Source: Monosiga brevicollis MX1 (lineage: Eukaryota; Opisthokonta; Choanoflagellata; Craspedida; Salpingoecidae). From it: 64,000 nucleotides of DNA. The stretch lies in assembly GCF_000002865.3 (NCBI RefSeq), contig NW_001865055.1:477617-541616 (forward strand), in the 5' to 3' direction. Below are positions 37,347 to 51,675 of this stretch, one piece after another. The notes beneath the pieces were generated by a model, which was given only the letters and a program-made list of their open reading frames with translations, did not search any database and was not told the DNA's origin. The translations under genes were made by a program, and so were the position numbers. The stretch's first letter is position 1. Each line of letters opens with the position of its first letter.

Positions 37347-38850
37347 ATGGCAACGGCCACGGAGAATGATGATTTGCCCCAGGGCTGGGAGGAGATCTGG
37401 GATCCTACCATGCAAAAGATGTTTTACGTCGACCACAACACGCAGACCACCACCTGGGTTCACCCAAACCACCGTAACATGAGCGACATGCTCCCCGAGG
37501 GCTGGGAGCGCGCTTGGGACAATGAATGTGGTGATTACTATATTGGTACGTGCAGCCCTCGCGCGCGTTGTTTGCATGCCTCCTTGCGACCGGCACCGTG
37601 ATAGCGGCCAATTGCACCCGGGGGAGGTTTTTTGATTCTTTCGAGCCATTTTTTTTAAGTCTGGCTGGCCGCTGCCTTACCTGCCGCTCCCCTATCCTCA
37701 AACCCCAGATCACAACACCTGGTCCACCTTCCTGCCGGAAGAGCTCATGGCTCGTTTCCGTGATCGTGAGATGTGCCAGCGCATGCTGGCCATGCATCGC
37801 GAGGAAGCTCGCCGCCTGATGGAGCAACTTGATCAGACAATGCTCCGTCTCAAGTCTGCCGATAAGCGCGAGGCCAAGCACCTCAAGCGGCGCGCCGCCG
37901 AGCTCCAGCGCAACATCAACCTCAAAATCAAGACCATTCAGGCCTTTGAGGAAGAGATGGATCGCTTCCATGTCGAGGAAGCCACAGCTGGCATCGTGGC
38001 CGTGGATAGCGCCAACGTTACCATTCAGAGCACCGTCACTACTCCCAACGGTCGCGCCCCTCCACCTCGACATGAGTTTGGCGCAGCGCAAACATCCAAC
38101 CACTTCTCCGTTGATCAGGGCACCATGCCCGCCAGCGTCGAAGCACAGGGTGCAGGCGTTGGCATGGCCACTTTTGGAGCGGACCACAAGGTTGCTACCG
38201 TTGACGAGGGCACCAACCCGGACGAAGGTGCTACCCTGACAGCTTCAGGTGGTGGTAGCGGTGCCGGCATGCGTGGAACCAGCGTTCACGGTAGCAATGC
38301 CATTCCTGCTAATACCGACGCCTCTGGTTCTGGCTCAGGCTCAGCAACCATGGAAGATTCCGCCACCTTTACCACCTTTGGCGTGGCCACAACCTCGGCC
38401 TCGGGTGGCCCCGCGAGCGAGGCTGGAGCCGCCTCCGGAAATGGCGGGGCCGACATGGACATTGGCGAGCCCGTGACCCCGCAAAAGGCCACCAACAAGC
38501 ACCTCAAACTTGCCGAGAGCCAGCAAATTCCTGACACCCCAGAAATCAACAACAAGATCGATCTGCAGGACATTGAGGATTGGGACTATTTGCACAAGGC
38601 CTTGAAGAACAACGAGTCCCTCTCCGACTGGGTCCTGCAGCAACCCCCCCATGTGCAACGCATCTTTGAACATCGCCAAGATGCCACCCAGGTCGTGCTG
38701 GCTCGTCGCCTGATCAAGTTGAAGGAATTGCAGGAGGAACAAACTCGCCTGCATCGCCCCTCTAGCGTCCGCTACAACATGAAGCACAAGATCAACGCCT
38801 TCAACGAACTGAGCTCTCCCAAAAAGGGCCCGACTGTGTCGCACGCGTAG
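37347..38850 (+). CDS. Tandem WW-domain protein, KIBRA/WWC-like N-terminus
   Basis: Two exons, 37347-37545 and 37709-38850 (intron phase 1, GTACGT...CCCCAG), 446 aa. WW1 (residues ~10-40) is complete: LPQGWEEIWD...YVDHNTQTTTWVHP. WW2 (~49-78), LPEGWERAWD...GDYYI|DHNTWSTFLP, is split by the intron. It matches the second WW of KIBRA (GDYFIDHNTKTTQ) in lacking the usual second Trp-x-x-Pro. A coiled coil follows (about 80-145, MHREEARRLMEQLDQTMLRL). Next comes a Gly/Ser/Thr-rich linker and a helical C-terminus (IDLQDIEDWDYLHKAL...LARRLIKLKELQEEQTRL). WW domains bind PPxY-type motifs; in animals KIBRA acts upstream of Hippo/Warts. Unlike KIBRA there is no C2 domain and the protein is far shorter, so orthology is uncertain. 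It converges on the KAT6-like gene. Confidence 0.75.
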
Positions 38851-39329
38851 CGTGCCCATGTCTCTTTGCTTGTGGATATGTGTATACGTGAGCATTTGTT
38901 TGTGCCCATCACCCAATATGTGTGCTTCCATTAAGAAGCGTATGCATGTGCGGGTGCCGCACGCGGCGTCCTCCTGTTTCCTGTGTGTACCCGTCACGTT
39001 TGATGAGCCTTCCGAAAAGCCGTCCGTCTTTTGTTTTCTTCTTCTCTCCTTCTCCCGCTCTCTCTATTTGGTCTATTTCTGTGTTCATTTCTCTATTATT
39101 GCATCGATCACGCGATTTTGTTCTGTTTCGTGACACTTGGCTCTGCCACCACCATCCTACAAGGCACTTCAGGTTCATGCCAGTTAAAATCCTGCTCCCA
39201 TTCGTGCCATGTCGGTGATGATGCCACAAACGTCCCCATCACACCTACTCAGGGTGACGTGTCCGTTCTTTGACTGAAGGGCGTCCACCTCAACCGTTCG
39301 GGAACTGCCAAGGGCCATTGTGACAACGG
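38851..39329. other. Convergent intergenic region
   Basis: Holds the 3' ends of the WW gene (+) and the KAT6-like gene (-). No clear polyadenylation signal or other feature noted. Confidence 0.5.
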
Positions 39330-42638
<3,309 letters not shown>

Positions 42639-42868
42639 GGCTACACGCCAGATCGGCTGGATTAAATCGCGGTTGCTCGCCGGGCCAAGCATGCACGTCG
42701 ATTCAGGACGTTGGTCTCATGGTGTGAGGAGCAAAGTCTCATGCTTTAGACCTCAGACCCCTATCTAGGGCAGTGCTTGCTGACACGCACGCATTTGCGG
42801 CACCGTCCCGAGCGAGAGATCGAAAGCGCAAACCCGGGCGATCGGTTTCCGGGGGTTGTAACGGTCAC

Positions 42869-42871
<3 letters not shown>

Positions 42872-42950
<79 letters not shown>
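42872..42950. repeat. (GA)n microsatellite
   Basis: About 79 bp of pure GA dinucleotide. Confidence 0.97.
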
Positions 42951-42955
<5 letters not shown>

Positions 42956-42987
42956 ATTGGTTTGGTCGGTTTGAGAAAGAGAAATAA

Positions 42988-43038
<51 letters not shown>

Positions 43039-43080
43039 GGAATGGAGGAATGAATTAGAAGACACAAAGGAAGAGCACAG

Positions 43081-43100
43081 CTACCACATGTAACAACAGG
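43081..43100 (+). repeat. Dispersed 20-mer repeat, copy 1
   Basis: CTACCACATGTAACAACAGG, preceded by a GA tract, GATGAATT and GACACAAAGGAA. The identical 20-mer occurs at 45995-46014. Confidence 0.9.
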
Positions 43101-43195
43101 GAACAAAAGAAAAAAACAACAAAGTGCAGCACACAATGCGAAAGTCAAATCAAATGGTGCGGAGCAGCTTTGACCAGCGCAACAGCATGCATGGA

Positions 43196-43954
43196 TCAAT
43201 CAAACAAATGGTCGATCTCGTACGCACACGGAACAGTCTGATTAGATTCGATCAAGAATTTAATCGTGCCAGACACCGGGTCCGGTGAGGTGAAAGTAAC
43301 CTTGACGCCATCAGTAGTCATGTTATCAAACTGGATGGGCATATTGTTAAGGAGAAAGCTGACTTTGACAAACGGCATGATGCAGCTGACAACGTCATCG
43401 ATCGGAGAGAGATAAACCTCGTACACACCAGACTCTGGCAAAGTGTATTCAAACATGTCCGTCTCAGCATCGCAGAGCGTCAGGTTCAATGGAGGCGGGT
43501 TTGTCGTCAGCACAATTGGGGAAGTGCCGGAGTAGGCGTCCGGTTCACAGCCGTCCCCAAAGGCCACAGCTTCCAGCTGTGGTATCATACGCAAAAGGCA
43601 TGCAGAGGTCAGAGCACCACGGCTGTCGTCCGTCTGCCCCCTCCAACAAAAAAAGAAAGGAGAACCAGTAATTGGGAGCAGCACCCCGCATGCACACACA
43701 CGCACGGCACTTACCGCGGCCAGACGAGTCTCAAAGGTGGCGTTGATGAGCGTGTCAACCGTTTCAATCAGCTTTGCTTTGCGGCAGGCAGCAATTTGCT
43801 CGTTGGGCGAGAAGAGCGAGGCATTGGTGCATTGGCACTTCAGGTTGTTGATGGTCGTAGTTGTGAGCGTGGTCACGATGTCCATGACCGCCGGCTGCAA
43901 ACCAGCAAGAAGCACAACCATCACGGCCACAGCGGCCATCCTTCGCTGACCCAT
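43196..43954 (-). CDS. Secreted protein of unknown family
   Basis: Two exons, 43954-43715 and 43633-43196 (intron GTAAGT...GGGCAG, phase 0, 81 nt), 225 aa. The ATG at 43954 opens a signal peptide (MGQRRMAAVAVMVVLLAGL). The mature part has scattered cysteines (LKCQCTNAS, IAACRKAKL, SACLLRM, GDGCEPD, LTLCDAE, VVSCIMPF, VPCAYEID) and several N-glycosylation sequons (NAS, NAT, NLT, NMT, NQT). Its second half looks beta-rich (SGVYEVYLSPIDD...VKVTFTSPDPVSGTIKFL). There is no second hydrophobic segment, so it is probably secreted or lumenal. I do not recognise a domain. The intron keeps frame, so read-through would add 27 residues without a stop. Confidence 0.65.
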   Translation of the reverse strand: MGQRRMAAVAVMVVLLAGLQPAVMDIVTTLTTTTINNLKCQCTNASLFSPNEQIAACRKAKLIETVDTLINATFETRLAAVSAVRVCACGVLLPITGSPFFFCWRGQTDDSRGALTSACLLRMIPQLEAVAFGDGCEPDAYSGTSPIVLTTNPPPLNLTLCDAETDMFEYTLPESGVYEVYLSPIDDVVSCIMPFVKVSFLLNNMPIQFDNMTTDGVKVTFTSPDPVSGTIKFLIESNQTVPCAYEIDHLFD

Positions 43955-46520
43955 CACCCTGTTTAGCAGAAGACGGCAGTGTTGTTCCAAGAACAGGTGT
44001 GACAACTACATGTATCACAATGTGAATGAGCAAAAGCATACATTTCAAAGCATAAAGTAGTCACATGTAGTAGTGATGTGAAAGATGTGGTGAAGTTTGG
44101 TTGTTGTCTAGCATCCCGAGGTGTGTCACGACCAAAACTTTGATATCTTTCGTCTTTCGCGTACATCAATTCGATTCGGCGCAATTCAAAAACATGTGGC
44201 GCAGCAAATAACATGTAATGTCATGACACTTCGCCTTGCGACGCCTGGCTTGCTTGATCTTGTTCATCGAACGTGGCAGCCAGTTGTTGTGCGAGTCGCG
44301 AAGGCCTCCCTCTGCATTCATCTGCTGGCCCAGCATTTGGTTGTCCGATGGCTGCTGCCACGCCACGCCAGGAGGGAATACCGTGACAGCAGCAAAAGTT
44401 GCCACGGTCTGTCTTGGCAGCCGATCCTGGCTCCGCGAATCGACGCAAGTTTGGAAGCCGTTTTGCGAAACCTGTCCCAGCGGCGTACAAATAGTGAGGC
44501 GTTTCCAGCATCGCGCGCAAAACGAGGCGTCGACGCGGAATGCTCCACGACAAGTTGGAGTTTGGATGTAGGTACCCCCACCTTTGGCCTCTGACGACGT
44601 GGCTCATTCTGCGTTGTTGGAGCCAACGGCGCTGCATTGGGCGTGGCTTCTGCTTCATGACGTCGTGTCGTCCTCCGAGTCCCCGGCCACGCAACATCAT
44701 CTCATGGTGGTGCAAGGGTGCATGCCTCATACAGCTGTGCTGCGTGTCAGTTCATGGATGAATAGAATGGCCTTTGCATGAGCTGCTGGCACTGGCGCCT
44801 TACGGCCACATCTGTTAGCTGTTTGATGACGGAAACCTCATCGATCGTGAATGACACGAAGCATTTGTCATGCCCATTGACCAATTTTAATATCCCGGGT
44901 TCAAGATCAGGGTATCGTGTCAGGCTCCAGCACGTCTGGAGGCCGGTTTTGGGTTGCGAGGAAGCGCGTAGGTTTGAGGAAGCGTTTTTAGAGAGGGTTG
45001 AGAGACGTCCGTCGGGACGGAGCGAAAGCTGTGTTGGTGTCTTGAGGTCAATTAAAACAGCTGCGGTCGGCAAGCATTCACAGTGACCAGACCAGGTGCA
45101 CCGTTAGAATGTCTGTAGAGCCGCTCAATCCCAAGGATGGGGAAAGTGCAACTCATGCCCAACCGCAGGTGTCACAACAAAGAGAAACAACAATAGTGAC
45201 AAGCTTATCGCCCCAAGGCATGTGCCGGTCGAAGTGGAGGTGTGTATGTGTGAGGTCACAGCAGCTATGGGGGTTCCAGTGGAAATGCCCATAGAGACCG
45301 ACACTGAGTGTGCTCAAGCAGTGGGAGTGCTCAAATGTGGAAGCACGGATTTACGCTCACACATCGTCATTTTGGCCAAATTGAGATATGGGCCGTTGTT
45401 GGTGTTTCCTGGGGTGGATGGGCCAGAAAACGAATTTGAACGCCCGGCGTCTTCCGAGCCTCCTGCTCAAAAACCCGAGCTCAATAGCTGCACTATAAAG
45501 CAGTTTCGATTAGGGTGGGTACGCACGCTCAGGCAGACCCATACTTGCAGAAGGCTTCTGCCTGCCCAGGCGCTTGGAGGTATGGTCCGATTTTCATTGC
45601 CAATTAAGCTGCACGCGACTGGGTTCTCGTAGGCCTGCGGCAACCAGCATTGTGCTCCCACAAGCCAGCACCTTCCGTTCCTTTTGCATGCGGCAGCCAA
45701 CACACCGCGCTAGGGCACGGTCTGGCCAGCTCGTTTGCCAGTAATATTATTGTGACGATACACTCATCTTTATTGAACCACAGCTTCTGTCTGTGGGTCA
45801 ATGCACAAAGCTCACAGAGGAAATAGAAGCGGGAAGGTAAGTGCCACTTCCAAAGAGAGACAGGGGGGGAATTGGTTTGAAAGGCATAAAAAGCAAAGAC
45901 ACAGAACTACCACATGTAGAGAGAGATGAATTGAGAGAGAGAGAATTTAGTAGAGAAAGAGAAAGGCTGTTTAAAGACACAGAGGAATAATAAACTACCA
46001 CATGTAACAACAGGAAACCAAAGAAACTATTGTTCACACCGACGCTTTTCGGATGCATGCACGAATGCATTCTTTGAGCGGCGCGGATGGGGTTGATGTC
46101 CGCGGTCATGTGGTGAACAAGAGGATTCGAGTCGGGGCTCACAGCCGGTCAGGCAGAGGAGGCTCCGAAAGCGAGCTTCATAGAGGAGGAAAGAATGCTT
46201 GCTGCTGCTCTTTTTCTCTCTTGACGTTGAGACCCACAACAAAGCAAGACCAAGCAGCACTGAGCACCAAACCAAGCCATCGAGGTGAGAGCGCGGTGAA
46301 CTTGGTGGCTGGGTTGTGTTCAAGAGCATTTGGCACAGCCTCGCTTGCCTGGACACACCGACAGCAGAGCTCACACACATCTGCCGTGGCCTTTTTCCCT
46401 TGGTATCTGCGTGCAGAAGCTAAAAGAGTTGCCTCTTGTTCCAGCAAGGCCAACAAGACCGGTCTGGGTGTCACTTGCAGGCCGCTCAGGGCCAGCGCAT
46501 GGAACGGCGCGTCCTCCACC
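43955..46520. other. Intergenic region with a dispersed repeat; possible small frames unsupported
   Basis: Overlapping opposite-strand frames at 44121-44730 and a plus-strand frame at 45222-45632 lack recognisable domains and splice support. The segment 45860-46014 repeats the GA/GATGAATTG/CTACCACATGTAACAACAGG unit seen at 42951-43100. An additional 5' exon of the kinase gene could lie in 46050-46520. Confidence 0.5.
45995..46014 (+). repeat. Dispersed 20-mer repeat, copy 2
   Basis: Identical to 43081-43100 in the same orientation. It is preceded by GACACAGAGGAA, and a partial copy (CTACCACATGTA) lies at 45907-45918. Confidence 0.9.
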
Positions 46521-49500
46521 ATGTTGCGAACTTCAATGAACAAGCGACGAACGTCGCAAACCGCGTTGGACGGCGGTCGCGGTGAGAAGGTCGCCACTTT
46601 CGAAGCCAAGTTCCATGGCCAGCTCCCCGTCAGCCGACCTCAAGGCAATGATGTGGTCATGCATGCCGTCTCCAAAATCCATGAACTCAAGGTGAGGTCT
46701 CACACACAGCCTGCTCGGCAAGAGCCAGCGTCGCGGTTCCGAACACCCTGCGGCCCCCATTTGTTCTTCTCGATCTCCCGTGCCTGACCCAGCTCATGAT
46801 GTGCCTCTGGCCGATTTTCCCATCCCCAGCAACGAGCCATACCCGTTCAGATCATGCTCACCACCAAAGGCGTGTACGTGGACCAGAAGGACGACAACTC
46901 GCTCATGTGCAAGGTGCGTGTGGCATCACCTGGTGTACAAGTTTTGGGCTCTCACCGGCCGTATTTCATGAGCCCTCTGTCGCCGGTGCTGCTTGATGCT
47001 ACCTTAGGTGCCCGTGGCCCAGCTGTCATGGGTGTGCACAGATCCCCGCAACAAGCATCTATTCTCTTTTTTGGTCCACGAGCCCCGTCTTCACACCGTC
47101 GAGTGCTACACTTTCTCGTCCAAGAAGAATGTACGTTTGACGCACGGCGCCTCATGAAAGCTCTTGAGGAAACTGGCTTGCCTCGCCCTACCTGGAAGCA
47201 ATGCGGACGCCAGTAGCTACGTCGTCACGCCACGCCTTTTCTTTGGCTCATGGGGCATTTTGGGGATCACACAGGGCAAGGTGTTTGTCACAGCGTGCAA
47301 CAAGCTCATTGCTGATTTGATCGCCGATGGCTCGCGTGCCGAGGCTGAGCTGAAAATGATCGAGTCGGCCGTGCCCATCATGCCTGTGCAGGCGGAGCGC
47401 GACGTCGAAGAGGTCAGGGACCGTCCGATCCCCATATAGCCAGCATCTGGTCACCCGGCATTCGTCATCGTGGCGTGTCGTGGCCTTGCTGCTTGGTAAA
47501 AGACTCCTGGCTGCCCCCGAAACACTCACTTTGTGCCCCTTGCTCCGCGCCTCTGGGCATCTGACTTCAGGACTATGACGACTCGGGTCGTCTGATTCGT
47601 CGCAGTCACCGCCGTCATTCCCACATGGATGACTTGGGCGTGGAAGAACTGCCACTGCAATCGTACATCGATCCACGTGCGTCAAGGTCCAGTGCCGCTA
47701 TTGCTCGCCGAGACAGCACTCGGTCCCCTCATTACGCTTGCGCCCTGTACTGATCGATTGTGTTCAGAGCCCTGGGTTTCCGACGAATACATCAAGTCCA
47801 GCCTTGGCTGCTTTAAGGCCATTTACAAGGGCGGCATTCCCGTCAAGGAGATTGAAGGGTTTCACACCGTCCAACAAGCAGCATTGCGCGTCAAGGACTT
47901 TGGTCTACCGCCCAAAGAAGTGACGCTGGTTGTCACGCAGGCCCAGCTCATTCTGGTGGAGCGGGACACGGGCGATCACATGCACGAAATCAACATGCTT
48001 CACGTCTCATACAGTCTGGTTGATCCGCGCGATCATTCTCACTTTTACTGGATCGTGAACGATCCTCGCATGGGGTTTGCCTACTGCCACATCGTGCAAC
48101 TCTTGGGCAACGCTGAAATGCTGCCCACGTGTATGGCCGCGGCGCAGCGGGCTGTGGCTCGTCATCGTCGCGAGCTGGCCAGCCAAGATGCCATTGCCGC
48201 CGCGGCTACCCACGGCAAGCGTGGCAAGAAGACGGCCAAAACGCCCCCTCTGGGCGTGTACGAGGTCAAATATCTGGGTGGAGTGCGCTGCGACGGTACG
48301 CCTGTGGGACTGGGTCGCTAGAGTGCACCGGGCCCCTGCCGCTGGCCAGCGATGGCAGCGGCCTAATGCAGCAGCGATCTATGCTCTGCATGTCCGCCTC
48401 GCTCGATGATTCTGTCTTGTTTTGCCCCTCATGCGGAGCGCTGCATTGTGCGTACAGGGGCGGGCAACGAGGTGGTGAGGAAGGCCTTGGGTGACTTGCG
48501 CCAGCAATTTCAGCAAATGTTGCAGTTGGGAGACGTTCAAGACTGGACCCAGGCCGGCGATCGCGTCGTTCTGGTCATGACTGCCGATGGCATTCGGTAT
48601 GCACAGCACCCATCATTGGTTCATCCGATCCCATGCTTCATCATTGTGATTTGTTTGAAGGCAGGGGTGTGGGGTAGCGCAAGACAGCGCGGGCTTTTCA
48701 ATGCACGTGTCGATTGGCATATCAGGCAATCGCACGAGGCTGATAATCGCTCTTTGTGGAATCCACCCTGCATAGGGTCGTTGATCTCATGTCGGGGGAG
48801 GTGCTCTTCTTTGTTTACATTCGCGACGTGGCCTTTTCAACACATCTGCATTCAGGCGTCGATCGCAAGAACGTACGGCCCCAAGTTTGGCGTATTCATG
48901 CTGGCGGATGTCCGATAATTTGCATGGGCGTTGAGATGACTGGTCACTGTGGTTGGGCTTGGCATTGTGTGCTTTGTAGAATCCCGAACACGACGTGTTT
49001 GGCTTTGTCGCACAAGACGAGAAGCTCAATCGTCACGTTTGCCATCTCTTCAAGGTCAGTGTCCACGCGTCCGGCTTGGGGCGGAATATGCTCTCTTGGG
49101 GGGGGGTGGGGGGTCTGTATCAAAGTTGTGGCCGGCTCATGTGCCCATGTGTGCTTTGCCCGCTGCTCGTGCCGTATCGCCTCGCCTGCAGTGTCCGCCA
49201 GGAATGGCCCGTGACATTTGCCGCACGGCGGCGTTTGCCTTTAAGATGTGCATTGAGGAAATGCAGCGCACAGAGCAGGAGAATCCCTTTCAAGCGTCGT
49301 CCAAGACCGACATGGACTTGTCCTCCCTCTTTCCCGACCACCTCATTATCTCGCGTCGGGACATCAAGGCCATCAAGGTCTTGGGGTCGGGCCAGTTTGG
49401 TACCGTGTGGTTGGCGTTGCAGCGAATGCGCGACTCAAGCAGCAGCAAGGCCGTGAAACACCGGGCCGTCAAGTTGCTGCGACCAAATGCCTCAGAGCAG

Positions 49501-51049
49501 GATCAGGAAGACTTTTTGCGCGAAGCCATCACCATGTCTCGCATCTCACACCCAAACCTGGTGCGCTTGGTGGGGGTGTCTGTCAACCACGTGCCATGGC
49601 TGGTGGTCTTGGAGTTTATGCGCTACGGCGATTTGCGCAACCTATTGATTGCGTGCTCGGAAAAGAAGATTGAGGTGACTTTGGCGGAGCAGTTGCAGTT
49701 TATGCAATCGGTCTGCTCAGGCATGGCCTATTTGGCGTCGAAGCGCTTGGTCCACATGGATTTGGCGTGCCGCAACTGTCTGGTGGGCAGCAACAGCCAA
49801 TTGAAGATTGGCGACTTTGGTTTGACCCGCCCCTTTGACGAGGGCAAGAACTACTACAAGCTCGAGCCCAACAGTTCGGTCAAACTACCCGCCAAGTGGC
49901 TGTCGGTGGAGGCCCTCTCCACCATGACCTTTAGCGAGAAGTCGGATGTGTGGGCTGCCGGAGTCGTCTTTTGGGAGATTGTCACCTATGGGTCTCAGCC
50001 TTACCCACAATTCCGCAACAAGGAGATGCGGCGCAAGCTCAAGGAGGGTTATCGACTGGAGCAGCCCACCGATTTTGCCTGCCCCACAGATTTGTATGAG
50101 CTCATGACGCTGGCTTGGGAAGCAGATCCCGACCGCCGCATTTGCTTTGCCGATCTCGGCATCAAGGTGGGTTGGCTTTTGGGGGGCGCTCGTGTTGGGA
50201 GTCGGGCCGCACCATGCCCATCACACCTCTCTCATCTGATAGCGATGGTAGCCAGGTTTAGCCCATGCTTGCATGTGTGGCTTCGTATTCACGCATTTGC
50301 TGGGGTGCCGTAGGTACAAGCTTTGCTCAAGGCAGAGCTGGCCAGAAATCGCAACAAGCTGCGCGACATTGGGCTGGTGGTGAATGGTGGCGTGGAGAAG
50401 GAGCTGCCGATGCAGCGAGAGACCTTTGTGGAGCTCTACTCGCAGTTCACGTCTGGCACTGCGAACCAGGGCCAGTACTTTCAGGCGTACGGCTCGGCCA
50501 CCGAGGCCAAGGACGACTATGTGGACGTGGATGGGGCTGGCCCCGATCCACAGCGCACAGACCTGTACCTCGATGTTGAGGCCCAAGGCAAGCCGGCTGA
50601 AGACGACAGTTACATTGAGCTCGCTGTGCCCGAGGACGAGCAGGAGGGCAGTTACATGCAAATTGAACAGGAGCTTCGCGGAGACACTCTGGGCGACGTT
50701 AGCCGGAGCAATCCTCTCTTTGCCCTCATCGAAGGTACGCACGGCAAGCCCTGGCGGTGTGGTTGGCATCAAGGCCATGTTGCGTTGCTCGATCCATGCC
50801 GCCCTCACTTTTATGCTGGCACCATCTATGGAAATGAATGCGTGTGGAGTAGACGAATACATTGATGCAGTCGCGGAGGAGGGTGAGGACGACGGGACGG
50901 GCGTGGGCGCGTCTTACTTGGCAGTGGCCGAAGCGCATGGCCTGATGACCGAAGAGGCTTGCGGCGATGTGGTCGACTCTTCTCACATGCAAGGCGATGA
51001 TGGCGTGGCGGCCGCACTCCGAGCCCTCAACTTGGGTCGGCCATCGTAA
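46521..51049 (+). CDS. Cytoplasmic tyrosine kinase with three PTB domains (HMTK type)
   Basis: 12-exon model, about 1017 aa: 46521-46691, 46830-46913, 47008-47130, 47275-47412, 47571-47676, 47768-48295, 48458-48596, 48776-48872, 48980-49054, 49192-50166, 50314-50734, 50853-51049. All phases close. The start is uncertain (ATG 46521 or 46536). PTB1 (~18-170): VATFEAKFHGQLPV, VQIMLTTKGVYV, LFSFLVHE, VECYTF. PTB2 (~215-350): LGCFKAIYKGGIPV, LVVTQAQLILVE, HFYWIVND. PTB3 (~370-490): VYEVKYLGGVRCDG, VLVMTADGIRVVD, VFGFVAQDE, HVCHLF. Kinase (~545-815): GSGQFGTV, HRAVKLL, catalytic loop HMDLACRN (HMD, not HRD), GDFGLTR, activation loop KNYYKLEP, LPAKWLSVEAL and SDVWAAGVVFWEIVTYG. The tail has repeated tyrosine motifs (DDYVDV, DLYLDV, DSYIEL, GSYMQI, DEYIDA). 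No signal peptide or membrane segment. M. brevicollis HMTK1, a PTB-tyrosine kinase characterised biochemically, has this layout. An AATAAA lies at about 51175. Confidence 0.92.
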
Positions 51050-51675
51050 CCCCGTTTTGACGGTCGTCTTCCTTGGCGCTTGCTGTTGTTGTTGTTGTCG
51101 TTTTGTCTCTTATTCTTAACATGCATGCACGTAAGTGAAATAACAAACGAATCTGCTTAGCTTGTTGGTTGTAAAAATAAAAAAAAACACGAGTATACGA
51201 GCATACAAAATTTTTTCATCTTCATCGAAATCAATTTTCATCCTCGGGATGCGAAAGGAAACGGTGGAGGGCAGTTGGTGTGTGAATACGAGTTGAAATT
51301 GTGACGAGACGACCTTGTGATCGTCGTGTGTCCCAAACCTCAAGAAAGGAGAAGAAGCACACACCCATGGGAGGCAAAGGGGGAGGTTGGATCATAAAAG
51401 CAAAAAAGCAAAACAAAAAAAAAGGATTATCATGCCAGCTCGAAAGAGTACACACTCACACTCTTACGAGACAAAAAGGAAAAAAAGAAAGCAACAAATA
51501 AGGCGGTAAGTCTGTTCAACCCATCCGAAAGGAGGGGCAACAACAAGGTTGCTGTATGCACAGGAATCAGGGGAACGCGTGATGCACCTTGCTCCCGCCA
51601 ACAATATGAAGCGAGAAACCGTGCACAAGAGGAGGTGACAAAAACAGCAAGACAAAAGGGAGATCAGAGCAGGAT
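51050..51675. other. Convergent intergenic region
   Basis: Between the 3' ends of the kinase (+) and P5CR (-). It contains AATAAA near 51175 on the plus strand and A-rich stretches 51404-51423 and 51475-51500. Nothing else recognised. Confidence 0.5.

Larger units (their letters stand above)
42639..43195. other. Intergenic region with two GA tracts and a dispersed repeat
   Basis: Pure GA at 42872-42950 and 42991-43036, then a dispersed repeat ending CTACCACATGTAACAACAGG (43081-43100). No gene. Confidence 0.7.

Noticed and set aside
44121-44761. Two opposite 157-169-codon frames
   Set aside because: Mutually antisense, no family resemblance, no convincing splice sites. Left as unannotated.
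44890-44925. tRNA-like GGTTCAAGATC string
   Set aside because: Flanks do not form a T stem or acceptor stem, so it is not a tRNA.
45109-45632. Possible two-exon gene starting ATGTCTGTAGAG
   Set aside because: The second frame has no recognisable domain and the acceptor is weak. Evidence too thin.
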